Source: Linepithema humile (taxonomy: Eukaryota > Arthropoda > Insecta > Hymenoptera > Formicidae). From it: a DNA stretch of 64,000 bases. The position numbers and the translations under genes were made by a program. The notes under the pieces are model-generated. The model searched no databases. It saw only the letters and a list, made by a program, of their open reading frames with translations, and was not told where the DNA came from. Numbering within the stretch: position 1 is the stretch's first letter; every line of letters begins with the position of its first letter. Location of the stretch: NCBI RefSeq assembly GCF_040581485.1, contig NC_090128.1, positions 12,338,001 through 12,402,000 of the forward strand, given 5' to 3'. Below, piece after piece: positions 11,423 to 23,648 of the stretch.

Positions 11423-14400
11423 TCACACGTCTATAATACTGTTCCGTTTTTTTTCCACATCCGCGGAATCCAAATCATTGCCGAGACTGCCCACACGGCC
11501 TCTCAATCCGCCACCACCGCCGACTTGACCGGTTGCTTTGAGCTTTTCTTGCATTTGCGCCAGGATATCTTGCATCCTTCGTATCTGCGAATCGCGAACG
11601 TGAATTTAATAGCAAACGGTACATACGCGAAAAAATTTTGCTGTAAATTACATATTAAAAACGCAGTCGTTGAATTACGCGTAAAGATTGTTGCTCTCAC
11701 CTCTTCGTCCTTCTGCAAAAGGAGTCTGTCCGTGTCAGAAATACTGTTCTCGAAATGTGGTCCAGAATCTCTTTTTAGTTTACTGTAAGAAAAAAATAAT
11801 CGTATGTATTTCGGATTATACGAAAGGGGGACTAGAATCTATCTATCAAATGCAATCAAAGCTGTACGGTAAAGAAAAGAATATCGTGCATTTATATAAG
11901 GAAATATCAAATTTACAAATTTACTCTTCAACTTTTTAAGTAACATAAAAATTAATATAAAAATTTTTTAAATTATAATATTATACTATCGAGAGTGTTA
12001 CAAACTAATTATGGAAACTTTTGCAAATACTTTAAACAATCTACTATAGCAAATACTTTTAATAATCATGCAAAGCGTACAGGATATTCGAAAAGATATC
12101 AAAAGATATCAAGATCTTTTCAGGAATTTAATTAATATGTTGCACATAGCAACAATCTAAGTATGAATTTTTTATATCTTCGAAGTTGCAAAATGCAGAT
12201 TACGGTAAAAATTATTATATCCATCGTAGGACAGTTCGAGACACCCTTGTACGCATTGCGAACGCGCGATAAGCGTCCGTATATACCTACTGAAATGCAA
12301 TATTTATTTACATGCGTAAATACCTCCGTTCCCGGATCGCTTGCTGCGAAATTTGTGAAATACATTGGGCTCGAAAATTCTCGTAGTGAACGTCTTGCGT
12401 AACGTCCTTTAGATCCTGCATGTGCGTCGATATTAGCATCGTCCTTAGTTTGACGAAGTCACTGTGCTTCGGGTTCTCGACTATGATCAATCAGAATCGA
12501 GATGGTAAAGATCGTGCACCGGCGCGCGAAAGCCAGAGGCGCAATTTAATTCAACCCCTTCAGCTTTCGAATACGCTAATTGACGCCGACGATTGATTAT
12601 ATTCGTAAAAGAATTAAGCTTCAGAGACTCCTTTGTCAATTACGATCTTAATTCTTAATCGCTTTTATTCCCTACTTGACAATTTGATCAGAAAAAGCTG
12701 CTATTATTCCTCTAATAAGCGGCAACGAGCGCATTAAAGCTGTTTTCAATCGACAATTCTTTTGATACTGAAGTGTGCTTCTAATTTTTTTCAAACAATG
12801 CTCATTAGCAAGGATTTAAGCTATAATAAAAATTAAATCACATTCCTCGACGCTCGAACACGTTTTGTTATAAATTCGTGATAATTTATTTTCACCGGCT
12901 GTTCGATATTCATTAAAAAATTATTTTAATTATACTTACCTCGCGCGCAGTACAATCGAAAAATATTAATTTTATGTAGAATAGAAATGTTCACCTTCCA
13001 CTACGCCCCACGGATATTGCCGGCCGCGAACTTTTCTCCCGGCAACCTCCAGCACCGTCGAACTTCCGACGACCGCGAACGGTATACAGGCTTTCAACTC
13101 CTTATCTTGCTGCTTGAACTCCTCGTCCTCGTCGCTGTCGCAATCCGGGAATTGGTATATCTGTGCAAAAATTAACGAAGATTTATTGTCATTTAATCAT
13201 ATACGTATATAATATCTCGGAAAAGTTGATAAACCTAAATTATCACGTTTGTAAAAAAACTCGCTCGATCATTGAAAAATGTGATTTAATTATTATTATT
13301 ACAAAGTCAAACTTTTCAAATGAATATTGGAGAATACATTAATTATTATGAAATTCATTATTTATGAGTGAGGAAAAAATTGTTTTATAAGATATAAAAA
13401 TACGCAACCTGGATTTCGTGTTCTTCGATATCTGCCAAAATGCGTTCCTTCAGCTTTTTCACCTCGTGAGTAGTTAAAGTATCTGCCTTCGCTATCACAG
13501 GAACGACATTAACTTTTCGATGTAAACGCCTTAATACCTCGAGATCAAGTTGTCGGAGGCTTCAAAAAGATCATTAATATTAGAATTAAAATGATAATTA
13601 AGTTTGATATTAAAATTGCGTTTAATTTTATCGTGAGGTGAAAAATAATTTTAACGCTTAATAAAAATGATAAATATGAAATTAGATGTTTATATTTCAT
13701 CACGTACCCGTGTCCGTACGGTGGTATAAAGTATAGGCAACAGTGTACTCTATTGTCTTGGATATTTTTCCTATTTAATCCGCTTTCGTCCGTGAAATAT
13801 TGACGAAACTGCTCGTCGATGTAAGCCGAGCATGCCTTCCATGTATCCTCACAATTTACTGCATCGCCGAATCCTTGAACGATATTGTTACTTGTTTCAG
13901 AATTATTTGACAAAATCGGTATTATTGTCGGTATTATTGCAAAAACCGTTTCACACAATTAGTATCATTATCTATAAAATAAATTTATGTAAAATCGAAG
14001 AATCGCTATTTACAAATTGTTTTTAATGATTAATGCAATTATTGACGTTATCTTTTATTTTTCTCGTCGTTTATCGAATTATCTGTTGAATTATTTTGAT
14101 ATTATTAATAGATGCGCAATTTGTTTCGTATGAAAAGAAAAAAACTGGGCGACATTTCTCACCTGGCGTGTCTACGATCGTTAAGCGGAGCCGAACGCCG
14201 CGCTCTTCTATATCCATTGTCTTCTTCTCGATAGAGGTGGTCTTAGCCACGCGTTCTGAAAGTGGACGATGAATATTTATCGACTACTCCTCGTAGCCGG
14301 GACGAGCGGTTTACCAACGATGCAAGCTGATCAAATATTTTCCGCGTGTCAATAACTCATGGAGAGTGTGCGGAAAACTTTGGAACAGCGATTATTCGGT

Positions 14401-15281
14401 TGCGTCACGCCCTTGCTGTGTCGCAATTATTCCGATTGGTCACCGCATAATGTTCAATCGAAAAACCAATTATGATTTCGACCCGACGGACAGTATTTAT
14501 TTTGCAACAACCTCCGCATAAATTTATATAATTAAATGCAAAATTGTGTGTATCGCGGGCTTTCAGTGTATTTTTTATAAAAAGGCTGGACTTTTCATAA
14601 AACGCCGCCCTACAAAAATACGGCGCTTTATGAAAAGGCTTTTTATAAAAAGACTGAATTTATAAATATATTACACGCACCTGCCGCATCCGGGATTCGC
14701 CGGTCTTTGTACAGGTCCCCGAGGAAGAGGCTATTTATCAGCGTCGACTTGCCAAGACCGGTCTCACCCAATACCATCAGGGTGAACTCGAACCCCCTCT
14801 TCACCGATTTTCGGTGCACTTGCTCCGGCAGTGTCGCGAAGCCGATATAATCCCTGTCTTACTGAGCGAAACAAAGGATCATTAATATCGCGGCATCAAT
14901 AGTTAGTTAAATCTCTCGCTGAGTTTTTTATCTTTTGCAAACAAAAATTTCGCGCTTAGCGAATAAATAGCTTTCAAACATATATTTATCGAACTCTAAA
15001 CGTAAGTCGCGCAAAATTACTCGATATAATTATGAAACTTATAGATATCGCGATTGCATCTCGCTCGGAAACTATCGTCGATTATCAGCAATGCGGCGTA
15101 CACGAGCGGTGTCAATAAATATCGCGTCTCTCTTCCCTGCATAATTCACGTCGCGACGAAGCGAGCCGCTTTCGAGAGGCTAGCTCCTCGAGAACGATCT
15201 CGCGGCTACTAATGAATACTTAAATAGGCGTGCGCGATGAGGATTTTTTTTTGAATAAAAAGTTTACGTACCACCGGACAT
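11423..15281 (-). CDS. Septin (Drosophila Sep1-like)
   Basis: GTP-binding cytoskeletal protein that assembles into hetero-oligomeric filaments at the cortex and the cytokinetic ring. Nine exons on the minus strand: 15281-15272, 14857-14681, 14255-14163, 13873-13708, 13559-13409, 13160-12995, 12480-12324, 11782-11701, 11584-11423. Phase is kept and the product is 387 aa. A polybasic stretch (HRKSVKRG) precedes the P-loop GETGLGKS at residues 34-41; DTPG lies at 91-94 (G3) and AKAD at 172-175 (G4). The septin unique element follows (GRQYPWGVVEVENP, THMQDLKDVTQDVHYENFRA). Residues from about 310 form a predicted coiled coil (LLLQKDEEIRRMQDILAQMQ), followed by a glycine-rich tail. The first coding exon holds only 10 nt (MSG). 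I chose that start because insect orthologues begin MSxDRDYIGF, although the frame stays open upstream. Confidence 0.95.
14562..14658. repeat. Foldback (inverted-repeat) element in septin intron 2
   Basis: Imperfect palindrome of about 97 nt. The left arm runs TTCAGT, then TTTTTTATAAAAAG, CTTTTCATAAA and CGCCG; the right arm is its reverse complement with a few changes, around a loop of roughly 15 nt. It lies wholly in the intron between the first two substantial septin coding exons. It could be a small MITE or a local palindrome; no coding capacity. Confidence 0.65.
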
Positions 15282-16268
15282 AATGGCAGCATCTAAGGAC
15301 GCTTCGGCGTGACGACGAGCATAACACAGCGGCCGCCGGACACGTCGGGCAAACGCACTAAGGCCGAGGGCGGCTCGTGAATGCTTCTGTTCGGCCGGTC
15401 GACTTGCGCTGGCGCACTGTCGACCGGCGATCAATAAGTTGCCCGTGCTCCTACGAATGCACTCCGGGGCGCGCACGCTGAAGAGGTTATAAGCCGAGCC
15501 GGGCGTGCACGGCGCGTGTAGAATAAATAGCAACATTATCAGCGCTCGCCGTCTTCTTTAACGGTTGTACAGGCGGAAGAGCGGAAATAATCGCTCAACA
15601 CTGGTTGCGTTTGTCAGACATTTCGTTGATTGCTCTGCGTGCATTAGCAAACAGGGTCGCGGAAAAATAAACACAGAGATCTCATCATCGCAGTTTGATT
15701 CGATCGAATTCTTGGAAGGAATATCGACGAAATTGTTATATTGATATTATCTCGGATATTTCTTGCAATTTCGCATTATTTGCGAAAGTTTTATTGATTA
15801 CAGATATATCTATTTATATCTATGCTAGATAAATTGGATAATTCCATGTTAACGTTTAGCGTTAATTTTAACATTCTATGAGAACAACGAATTTCCGGAT
15901 TTGCCGGATTTGCTAACAATCGCCCGTAATTACTTGCAATGACCTGTAAAAGCGCTTGATGACGTGAGATCCATTATATCCCTGTATTTGCATATAATAA
16001 TAATTAATTGATATGAGTTGTTTAACATCTGACGTTATCTTGTAGCAGCAATGAATTATTCGTATATTCGTAAATGTTAAGGTCGTTCTTGACGCGAAAG
16101 TTTTGAAACGTTCGCAATTTAATGAAAAACAATTTTTATTGCAACTTTGCAAAACAATTCGAAAACAATTATAAAAAGTATAAATTTGATTCGCTTAAAT
16201 TATATATTTGATTGTTGAAATATTTATTAGGTAGAGGAATTTTCGCGTTAGAGATTCTCTTCTCGTCT
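15282..16268. other. Septin 5' region and FBPase 3' flank
   Basis: The part next to the septin start (15.28-15.54 kb) is GC-rich and open in the septin frame on the minus strand for about 85 codons. I read it as 5' UTR and promoter, though an N-terminal extension cannot be excluded. The remainder, up to the FBPase stop, is AT-rich and holds a candidate FBPase poly(A) signal at 16223-16228. No other gene seen. Confidence 0.45.
16223..16228 (-). terminator. Candidate poly(A) signal for FBPase
   Basis: AATAAA on the minus strand about 41 nt beyond the FBPase stop codon, a plausible distance for a short 3' UTR. Confidence 0.45.
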
Positions 16269-19200
16269 TCACCGATCGGTTTTATTTTTTATACACGCCA
16301 GTACGTCGTTGACGTCATCCTTGGAGCCCAAGAAAATGGGCGATCTCTGATGAATGCTCTCCGGAACGATGTCCAGAATATCAATTTTTCCGTTTGTTGC
16401 CAGACCACCGGCTTCCTTGATAATGAAAGCCATTGGCACGCACTCGTATAAAAGTCGCAGCTGAAATTGCGGAATTACATTAGCATCATTTGCATAGCAG
16501 TTATCGCGTTTCATTTCTTGTACCTTAAATAAATAAAGTACGCTTTAAATCCTTTGTACTGCGCGATAAAATACGACGACAAAATAGTGCCAAAACATTT
16601 AAAATTAATTAATTAAACGCGTTCTTGTGGATACCGAGCCCATTAACGATATTTTGATAAAGAGTCCCAACTATTGTATTTGCCGGACGAAGTAACGTGC
16701 AAAGTCCGATAATTTTTCATGTGTTTACGATAGAAATTAACGGCACCGCGCCACACTGATCTAAGTTCAAACCGATTATTTACCGCCAGATAAAATAATT
16801 TCCAAAGTCCGATACTTTTCTGCACATTTATCGGATAAACGGCAACGTAAACAGCTGTTACAAAGCGGAGTTGTTGCAGCTATCAGTTATTTCATTACTC
16901 AATCCGCCCGTGGCGGATAAGTGCATCCGATAAGCACGTGATCAAGGTGTTTTGTAATAATCAGAATAAAAATAGAAAAACTAAGAAAATGCGAAGATAA
17001 AAAAAGAGAAGTAAAGGGATTATGACGCGAAGAGGGCGAGTGTGTGTCGTAATACATTGCGTTTATTATCGGTCTTGTCATGTTTCTGCCTCGTTTGTTA
17101 TCTGCCTCGATTCGTTTCTCCGCGTCTGTATTGTGAAAGTTTTTCTTAAGTTAGCGAAGAGTTCAGAAGTTATCTTGAAATTATATACCTTGCCGTTGGG
17201 ATTGCTCTTGCTCGCAGGATACAAGAAGATGCCGCCGTATTTAATCGTTCGGTGCACATCGGCGACCATGGAGCCCACATATCTAGCGCTGTAGGGCTTC
17301 CCGGTAGCGGGATATTTCTTGGAGTGTATATATTCCTTAATAGACGAGTCCCATGTGCTCTCGTTACCTTCGTTAATACTGTAAATAAATAATTACACGC
17401 GATTCCAATGCAATCGATAACAATCGAGTCCCTTAATTAATCGATTAGTTTAACGTAAATTATTTTTTCCGCTAACAGCGTGTAATTTTGTCGTGAAAAT
17501 CTAATTTAAATTTCGCACATGATTATATTTTGTCACGTCATCTTATTTCGACACAAATATGAGCAATTCACGGCAATTGTTCGATGTAACGAATAGATTT
17601 TATTCTACACACTGCAAAAAAAATAAGTGCAAAATTAGAACTTGTAGCGAGCGATTTTAGGATCAACTATTATCGATGTAAATTTCTATATGAACGTAAA
17701 TTTGCGAGCGAAATTAATTTCTAGTGTTATAATGGAACAGATTGCATAAGTAAATATATGTGTATGTAAAATAACTGAATTTACTTATGCAATCTGCTTC
17801 ATTACAACACTAGGAATTAATTTCACCTGCACGCTGCAAATTTATATACGTGGAAGAATTTATACCTACAATAGTTGATCCCAAAATTGTCCATTATAAT
17901 AATTGCAATTTTACATTAATTTTTTTTCACTACGCATTCTTTCTTTCTTTTCTTTTTTTTTCTTCATACCTATATATATTCCCTCTGTCGGGCATACGCA
18001 TGTTCCTCTCGGTCAGTATAAATTCTCCGATGGCCGGGTCATACGTGAATCCATTAACGCCGCCGCCGATCGAGAGCACTATCATGGTCGCCGAGCCGTA
18101 AAGAGCGTATCCGGCCGCGATCAGGTTTCGTCCAGGCTGCAGGGCGGCCTGAACCGCGGATTCTCCGGATCGTTCGGCTTTTTTGTAAATTCCGAAGATC
18201 GAGCCCACCGAGACCAGGCAATCGATGTTGGACGAGCCGTCCAATGGATCGAAACACACGATGTACTTGCCGCTCTTCTCCGTCTCCACCTCGATCGCGT
18301 GCTGATTCTCCTCGCTTACGAGCACGCACGTGGTGTAAGAGGACGTCAGCATGTTGATGAAGAGCTCGTTGCTCAGGACGTCCAGCTTCTTGACTTCCTC
18401 ACCCTGTACGTTGGTATTGCCGGCGATGCCGTACCTAAGCGAATTTGGAATGCATACGCGCGCGCGCGCGCGTGTTTAACAGCTGATTTAGCGTTCGAGC
18501 GAGCATTGCGTGGTCAATCGGATTAATATTCTGATTAGTCATCACTGGTGTATTAGCGACACTGAGATATTTTAATGAAATGGCTTTAGTTCTAGCGATA
18601 TCAAATATTTAGTAGATGATATGAAAACAAATACAATTATTTAATAGAAAAAAAAACTAATAAAAAAAGAGCTATGAGAATCAAAGCGCGCGTGTAAAAA
18701 ATTTATTACAAATCGATACAGAGTAATGATACAGAATTATTTAATAGGTATTGTGGGAATATAAAAAGAAAATAAGAATTATTTTAGTGACGTTATTGAA
18801 AAAAATTTAATGGCTTCATTATAACTGTTTAATTTTAATTCAATCCCGTGTGAAACTTTTGATAAGGAAAGTTTGTTACGGAAATTTGACAGGGAACGAC
18901 CGGTTACGAAATTGTTTTATTCATGTTGACACAGTAAGCACCAGGCATTGCAATAATGGAGAATCATTTATATGTTATTTACATGCAGGACTACAGAATT
19001 GTCAGAGGGCATAGAGATTAATGTTTACTGGCGTGTATCGGCAGCTTGAGCATGACGGTAAATGCACAGCAACTGCGCGCTCGTCGAATACATTTGAATA
19101 AAATAGATGCATGCCGGTCGAGTAAACGTTAGTCACGCTTACGATGCTACGGAGACTTTACGCGTCACACTGTACAAGATATTAATCGAGTTCCGACCGC

Positions 19201-19819
19201 TGTGTGTTAAATATTTTTCGTGTCGGGCAGAATTGAAAAGTATTTCGTACCCTGCATATTATAATATATGAGTTTTCTATCTAACAATCGTGAAATAATC
19301 TTTTAATTGGAAATATTAACAGTATATTTATCAATATCAACACAATTGGAAATAGTAGGAGTATATTTATCAAAATACGTATAATTATCAGTATAATGAA
19401 AAGTAGAGTATAATTCCGAATTTAATAAAAATTATAAATTATAGTGGGATAAAAGTTAAAAAATATACATATCGTACACATTAAATATTTTAGAAATTAG
19501 AATATCTAACAGCGCATACTTTATTATACTTTTTCTTTTACGTTTTTTTTAATCAGAAAATGACGATTCACTCCAAGCGTGTTTGCTTTTATCACACACG
19601 GGCGATGCCGAATTTTATGCCGGAAACTTGTGTATTTACTTACATATTAGCGATACCGGCCTTTCTTACGGCCGAGCTGACGGCCTTCACGGCTGTTTGT
19701 ATGCTATTTAAGAGCTGCGTGAGATCGCCGCTCGCAGTTGGCACTTTGCGCTGCTCCGCTAGCACAAATCTCGTCAGCGTCATACAGTCCGAGTCCATGA
19801 TCGTGTTGTTCGACGTCAT
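16269..19819 (-). CDS. FBP1: Fructose-1,6-bisphosphatase
   Basis: Hydrolyses fructose 1,6-bisphosphate to fructose 6-phosphate and phosphate, the committed step of gluconeogenesis, in the cytosol. Four exons on the minus strand: 19819-19644, 18434-17970, 17378-17189, 16460-16269 (stop). Phase is kept and the product is 340 aa, the normal length. The N-terminal AMP-site region GDLTQLLNSIQ is at 31-41. Metal and catalytic residues are present: SEEN at 99-102 and FDPLDGSSNID at 120-130. Also conserved are LQPGRNLIAAGYALYGSATM, DPAIGEFIL, RYVGSMVADVHRT, YGGIFLYP, the exon-3/4 junction SNPNGK/LRLLYEC, and EAGGLATNGK with HQRSP near the end. No key residue is missing. The start agrees with the TATA promoter about 90 nt upstream. 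Intron 2 carries a foldback element. Confidence 0.96.
17610..17932. mobile_element. MITE-like foldback element in FBPase intron 2
   Basis: Long imperfect inverted repeat. The outer ends read CACTGCAAAAAAAATAAGTG on the left and, reverse-complemented, TAGTGAAAAAAAATTAATG on the right. Inner arm matches include GGATCAACTATT, GAAATTAATT, CTAGTGTT and CAGATTGCATAAGTAAAT, around a loop of about 20 nt near 17756-17776. Total length is about 320 nt with no protein. The structure fits a non-autonomous DNA transposon or foldback element. A target-site duplication is not clear, and the diverged arms suggest an old insertion. Confidence 0.65.
18457..18472. repeat. (CG)n microsatellite
   Basis: Eight CG units just outside FBPase exon 2, in intron 1. 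Alternating CG tracts can adopt Z-DNA; no function is shown. Confidence 0.8.
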
Positions 19820-19879
19820 CGTGCCTTTCGATTTCGGATGAAACCGCGAGGGATTCAGCGAGAAGCGCGAGGCGGAGAC

Positions 19880-19913
19880 TAAAACCGACGATGGCGGTGC
19901 GTTCCGTTATATA
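19880..19913 (-). promoter_or_regulatory. Core promoter of FBPase: TATA box
   Basis: TATATAA on the minus strand (19913-19907) lies about 33 nt upstream of a TTTTAGTCT initiator-like site near 19880, giving a leader of about 60 nt before the ATG at 19819. Spacing fits a focused TATA promoter. Confidence 0.6.
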
Positions 19914-19919
19914 AGGTCG

Positions 19920-22900
19920 TGGCAACGTCAGCGGCACGCGTTATCGCGAGAGTGAAAGCAGAAGCGATATCGGAGTTTTCGTGCTCGCCGGTTTCCGTAG
20001 ACTAAACGAGATACCGGTTTACGATAGGCGCAATCGTTGAACGGAGATACGCGTCTACGACACCGTCGCTCTTCAGTGCCTTAAGTGGCGTGCTAAACAT
20101 TGGAACCAGATGCTTCGCTCGTTAATTATTATTTATTGTTTGATTAGTTCTGTAAATATTTGCAAAGTGCATATGGACTGATATACGTTCGTGTTACACA
20201 TATTATACGAAGTGAAATAATAATTAACGATAGATTTGATCTTGGAATTTTTAACTTAAAATCAATTTTGTCGCGAAGAAAACAAAATTCACTTTTTGCA
20301 ATCCGCGTTTATATTTTTTTCACCTTTCACGTATCTGTTACTTTATTTATTCAGTGGCATTCATGATGCATGTTTTCGATGTTTGAATTTCACGCGCGTC
20401 GGTTAGTTGCATTGATATTACGATGTATTTGAAAGAATTAAATCCGTGAAAAAACCGATAATCGCATAATGTATAGACAATAACGGACAGTTAATACGCG
20501 AATTTTATTTTATTTGCGCATCTGATTCTGCCGCGTTTTATTTTATCTCGCCCGCTTTTCGCACGCATTATTTTCACGGTTCATATGTCATCTCTGTATA
20601 ACAGATGTTAATATATTCTATCTCGCTGCAGATGCGATCTTGTAAACAGAAAGTACTGGCTGCTAAAAAAAAGATATTATAGATTCACGTATGCACGCGG
20701 CAATCTCTCAGTATTTTACTATCCAAGCGTATATCGGGGTCGCATAAACCGGAACTGGGTCACATTAAGATTCGTTTCGCTGATTATGCATTATCTTTCC
20801 GTGTAAAAACATGAAGGAGGTCGCACGTCACTTCATATAATGTAAAAATCATTTCGTCACTTTGATTTCATCGGGAGATGTAAATCTCTACGATCTTTCG
20901 TGCACAGAAACCGTCTCGGAATCACGATCCATTCGAAATGTTGAAGGCACCATTGTACGGTTAATTCGTATTCAAGTTAATTTCGGAGTGAGTCTCGTGA
21001 CAGATCAGACCTGGCAGCATCGGAGCTTTGTTGCGAATGCTGTTATTACGCCGCGCAGTGTAATTAAACTAAATGGCATATGATGAAATTAGCGTCGTAA
21101 CGATGTTGGATCGATTGAACCGCGCGCGCCTAAATAATGGCAATTTACGGGCTCTTGTGTACGCAGTTGTTACTTTACGTTGCTTACGTAATTGCATTAA
21201 TTATTCATTTCCTTTCTTGATGATTTCCTCCAGTTTACCGGTGGTATGATGAATATTTAACAAATGGATTGTGAGCGACTGTCAAAAATGTGCTGTAATA
21301 AATACTTTTATTTTTATTTCCATCGGTGAATAAATATAAAACAGCATCACAGTATTTGAAAACTGTCGCAGAGATAAGCGTAGGAATTATACAACATATA
21401 TTAATATTTACTAAAATACAAAAGTTAATTGAATAATTAACTTTTGCCATGTATATATATAAATATATAATAATTAACAATTAACTTAACTACTTTTTTT
21501 ACTTAAAAATTGTCATATCATTTTTGTCAATTGTCACATAATTACATTATTGTTCAATTAACTTTGTACAAATTATTACTAATATTAGTTTTAAATAATA
21601 AAGGTAATTATTTGATTAACTTTGTACAAATTATGTGAAATGTGTTTATATATAATATTTACGTAAGTCACATTTTTCAGTATGTACAATTTGCAATCAC
21701 ATTTTCCGTGTTTACGTTCCTTTAAAACGCGGACACGTATGTTTGTTCTTTCGGGAACTCTCGAAAAATTTTCAGCTTCCGCGTTAAAAATTTCTATGAA
21801 ATGTCGCACTTCCCGTCCTCGGACGTAAATTAAAATTGTAAGAATCGCGGTCGGTCGATGGTGCGCGTCTTCTCCACTCCAGTTGGTTTCTTCGGGTCAG
21901 ATGCTCGTAACCAGCAGCGACACCGACATTCGCGTCGGTGTTTCGTAATTATTAAAAAGAGTGTCGTACCATGCGACAATTCCGCAACGCGGACCGATCG
22001 TGGAGTGATTCCGGACGATCTACAAATCGACAAGTTTGAGTCGCATCGGCGTCGACACTGTATTTATAAATCGGCTTTCGTACTCGAACGGTCCGTGATG
22101 CCATTCGATCCGGAAATTTCGTATGACCTAGATAAAACAAACGCGCTTTTAGTACACATTCCCCTTTGCAATTTGCAGCGCGCGACGCGAAATGTTTGCC
22201 GAGGCTGACGCAAGCAATGCGTTTTCCCGCGGCTTTTCTGCTCAAAACCGTTTCGAGAATCAGCGACTCAATGGAAAAGTGTGATTCCGACGCTCGTAAT
22301 TTCCACCGAGAGAAATTGGCTGTTAATTTCTCTATCAAAGCTGCTTTGTGAAGAGTCGGATAAATATTTGGCGTCAAAAAAGGTACAAATACGAGTGCAA
22401 AAGTATGAATGCGTGCTATGTTCGGAATAGAAATTTTAAAAATATACTCGAATGCCGGAGTCACGGAAACTCGTGCAAGCATTAACTGGAGGATAAACAT
22501 TCATCTCTCGGTTAATGTTCATTAAACTGTCGCGACAAGTTACGGAATCATACTCTTCAATCCTTTACGAGGGGAGTAACGACGCCAACGCGAATCTCTC
22601 TGCGAGAATATTTACCCCGTCGGGAATTCATACTTGAGCGGCGACATCGTTATTTCATAGCCATGCACAGTCACGCATAGTCCGACATAGTAGCGGAATC
22701 TGCATATTATGCAAGCGCGTTGTCTGTTTCTGTTATTATCTTAGCACGCGATATACTTTCACGCGAACATCCGCGCATTTAAACCTCTCAACTTATTAAA
22801 CATCCACGCTTAGCATGGATGAATAAAACATTGGTGGGAAAGAAGAGCATAGTTCTTTGCGCAAGACACACAAGTGGATTGTAAGCAAACCAGCAAAAAT

Positions 22901-23640
22901 CGGTTTTTTCTTCTTCGCGCTATCCACCCATTTAAGGATATTTACATTTCGCTTTGGCTGTCTGTTGTGTATGAAAACGCACGGACAAGTGAAACGCAAT
23001 AAGAATAACAATAGATCCGGTATCCGTAATAGTTTTCTTTCTATTTCTTGATAAATCCTTGACAAAACGGCATTATGAGAGAAAAGATAAGTGCTCTCGT
23101 TTTAAGCCCTTTTAGATGATTTAACATTTGCGGCAGAATTCAAGATAGAAGTCTATTTATAATTTTATTATTTTATATAATATGAAACAACTAAAGAATT
23201 GGAATACACGTGTAAAATGTATATATATCATTAATATATATTTTACACGTTATTATTGTGTGTTCTGATTTTTCAAATATTACCTCTGTTACATGGAATA
23301 TAAAATTAAAAATAGAATTCCATTTCAAATTTTGTCGCGAGTTATACATCGTATAAAAGGAACATGGAAAAAAACCGAATAAATTTGCTAGTAATAAAAT
23401 TCGGACGAATTCGCTGACTGAATGCCGGTTGCGCTATGTGAAACTTATCACTCGAGGCTCAAACGTACCACTCGGCTTAGCGAAACGTTTTAACTTTAAT
23501 CGTAAAAATTTAGGGTAGAATCGTAAAGATTCGAGGCGCTTCCGATTTGCGTCGTTACTGCTTTAATGACAGACGCGTTATCTCAAATGGAGATCCACTT
23601 ATCGCGATCCGACCGACTGGATCCCGAGGGTAATTCTGGA
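19920..23640. other. Spacer between FBPase and P450, no gene seen
   Basis: Mixed-composition DNA without a recognisable gene. A long minus-strand open frame at 21952-22500 (182 codons) has no family resemblance. Small structures: an 8-10 bp inverted repeat AAAGTTAATT at 21420-21445, a 20-bp direct repeat (ATTAACTTTGTACAAATTAT) at 21557 and 21615, and a palindrome at 23208-23250. The missing 3' exon of the P450 should lie here, but I could not find it. Confidence 0.4.
23208..23250. repeat. Palindrome with ACGTGTAAAAT arms
   Basis: ACGTGTAAAAT and its reverse complement flank a self-complementary TA-rich centre, giving a stem of about 18 bp. Weaker pairing continues outward. It lies in the 3' flank of the P450. 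Confidence 0.6.
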
Positions 23641-23648
23641 GAGAATTG

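Noticed and set aside
17903..18526. Plus-strand open frame of 207 codons
   Set aside because: It lies antisense to FBPase exon 2 (17970-18434), whose coding sense is unambiguous; GC-rich coding DNA often leaves the opposite strand open.
21952..22500. Minus-strand open frame of 182 codons
   Set aside because: No recognisable domain, mixed composition, no supporting splice sites or promoter. I also considered it as the missing P450 3' exon but saw no P450 C-terminal wording.
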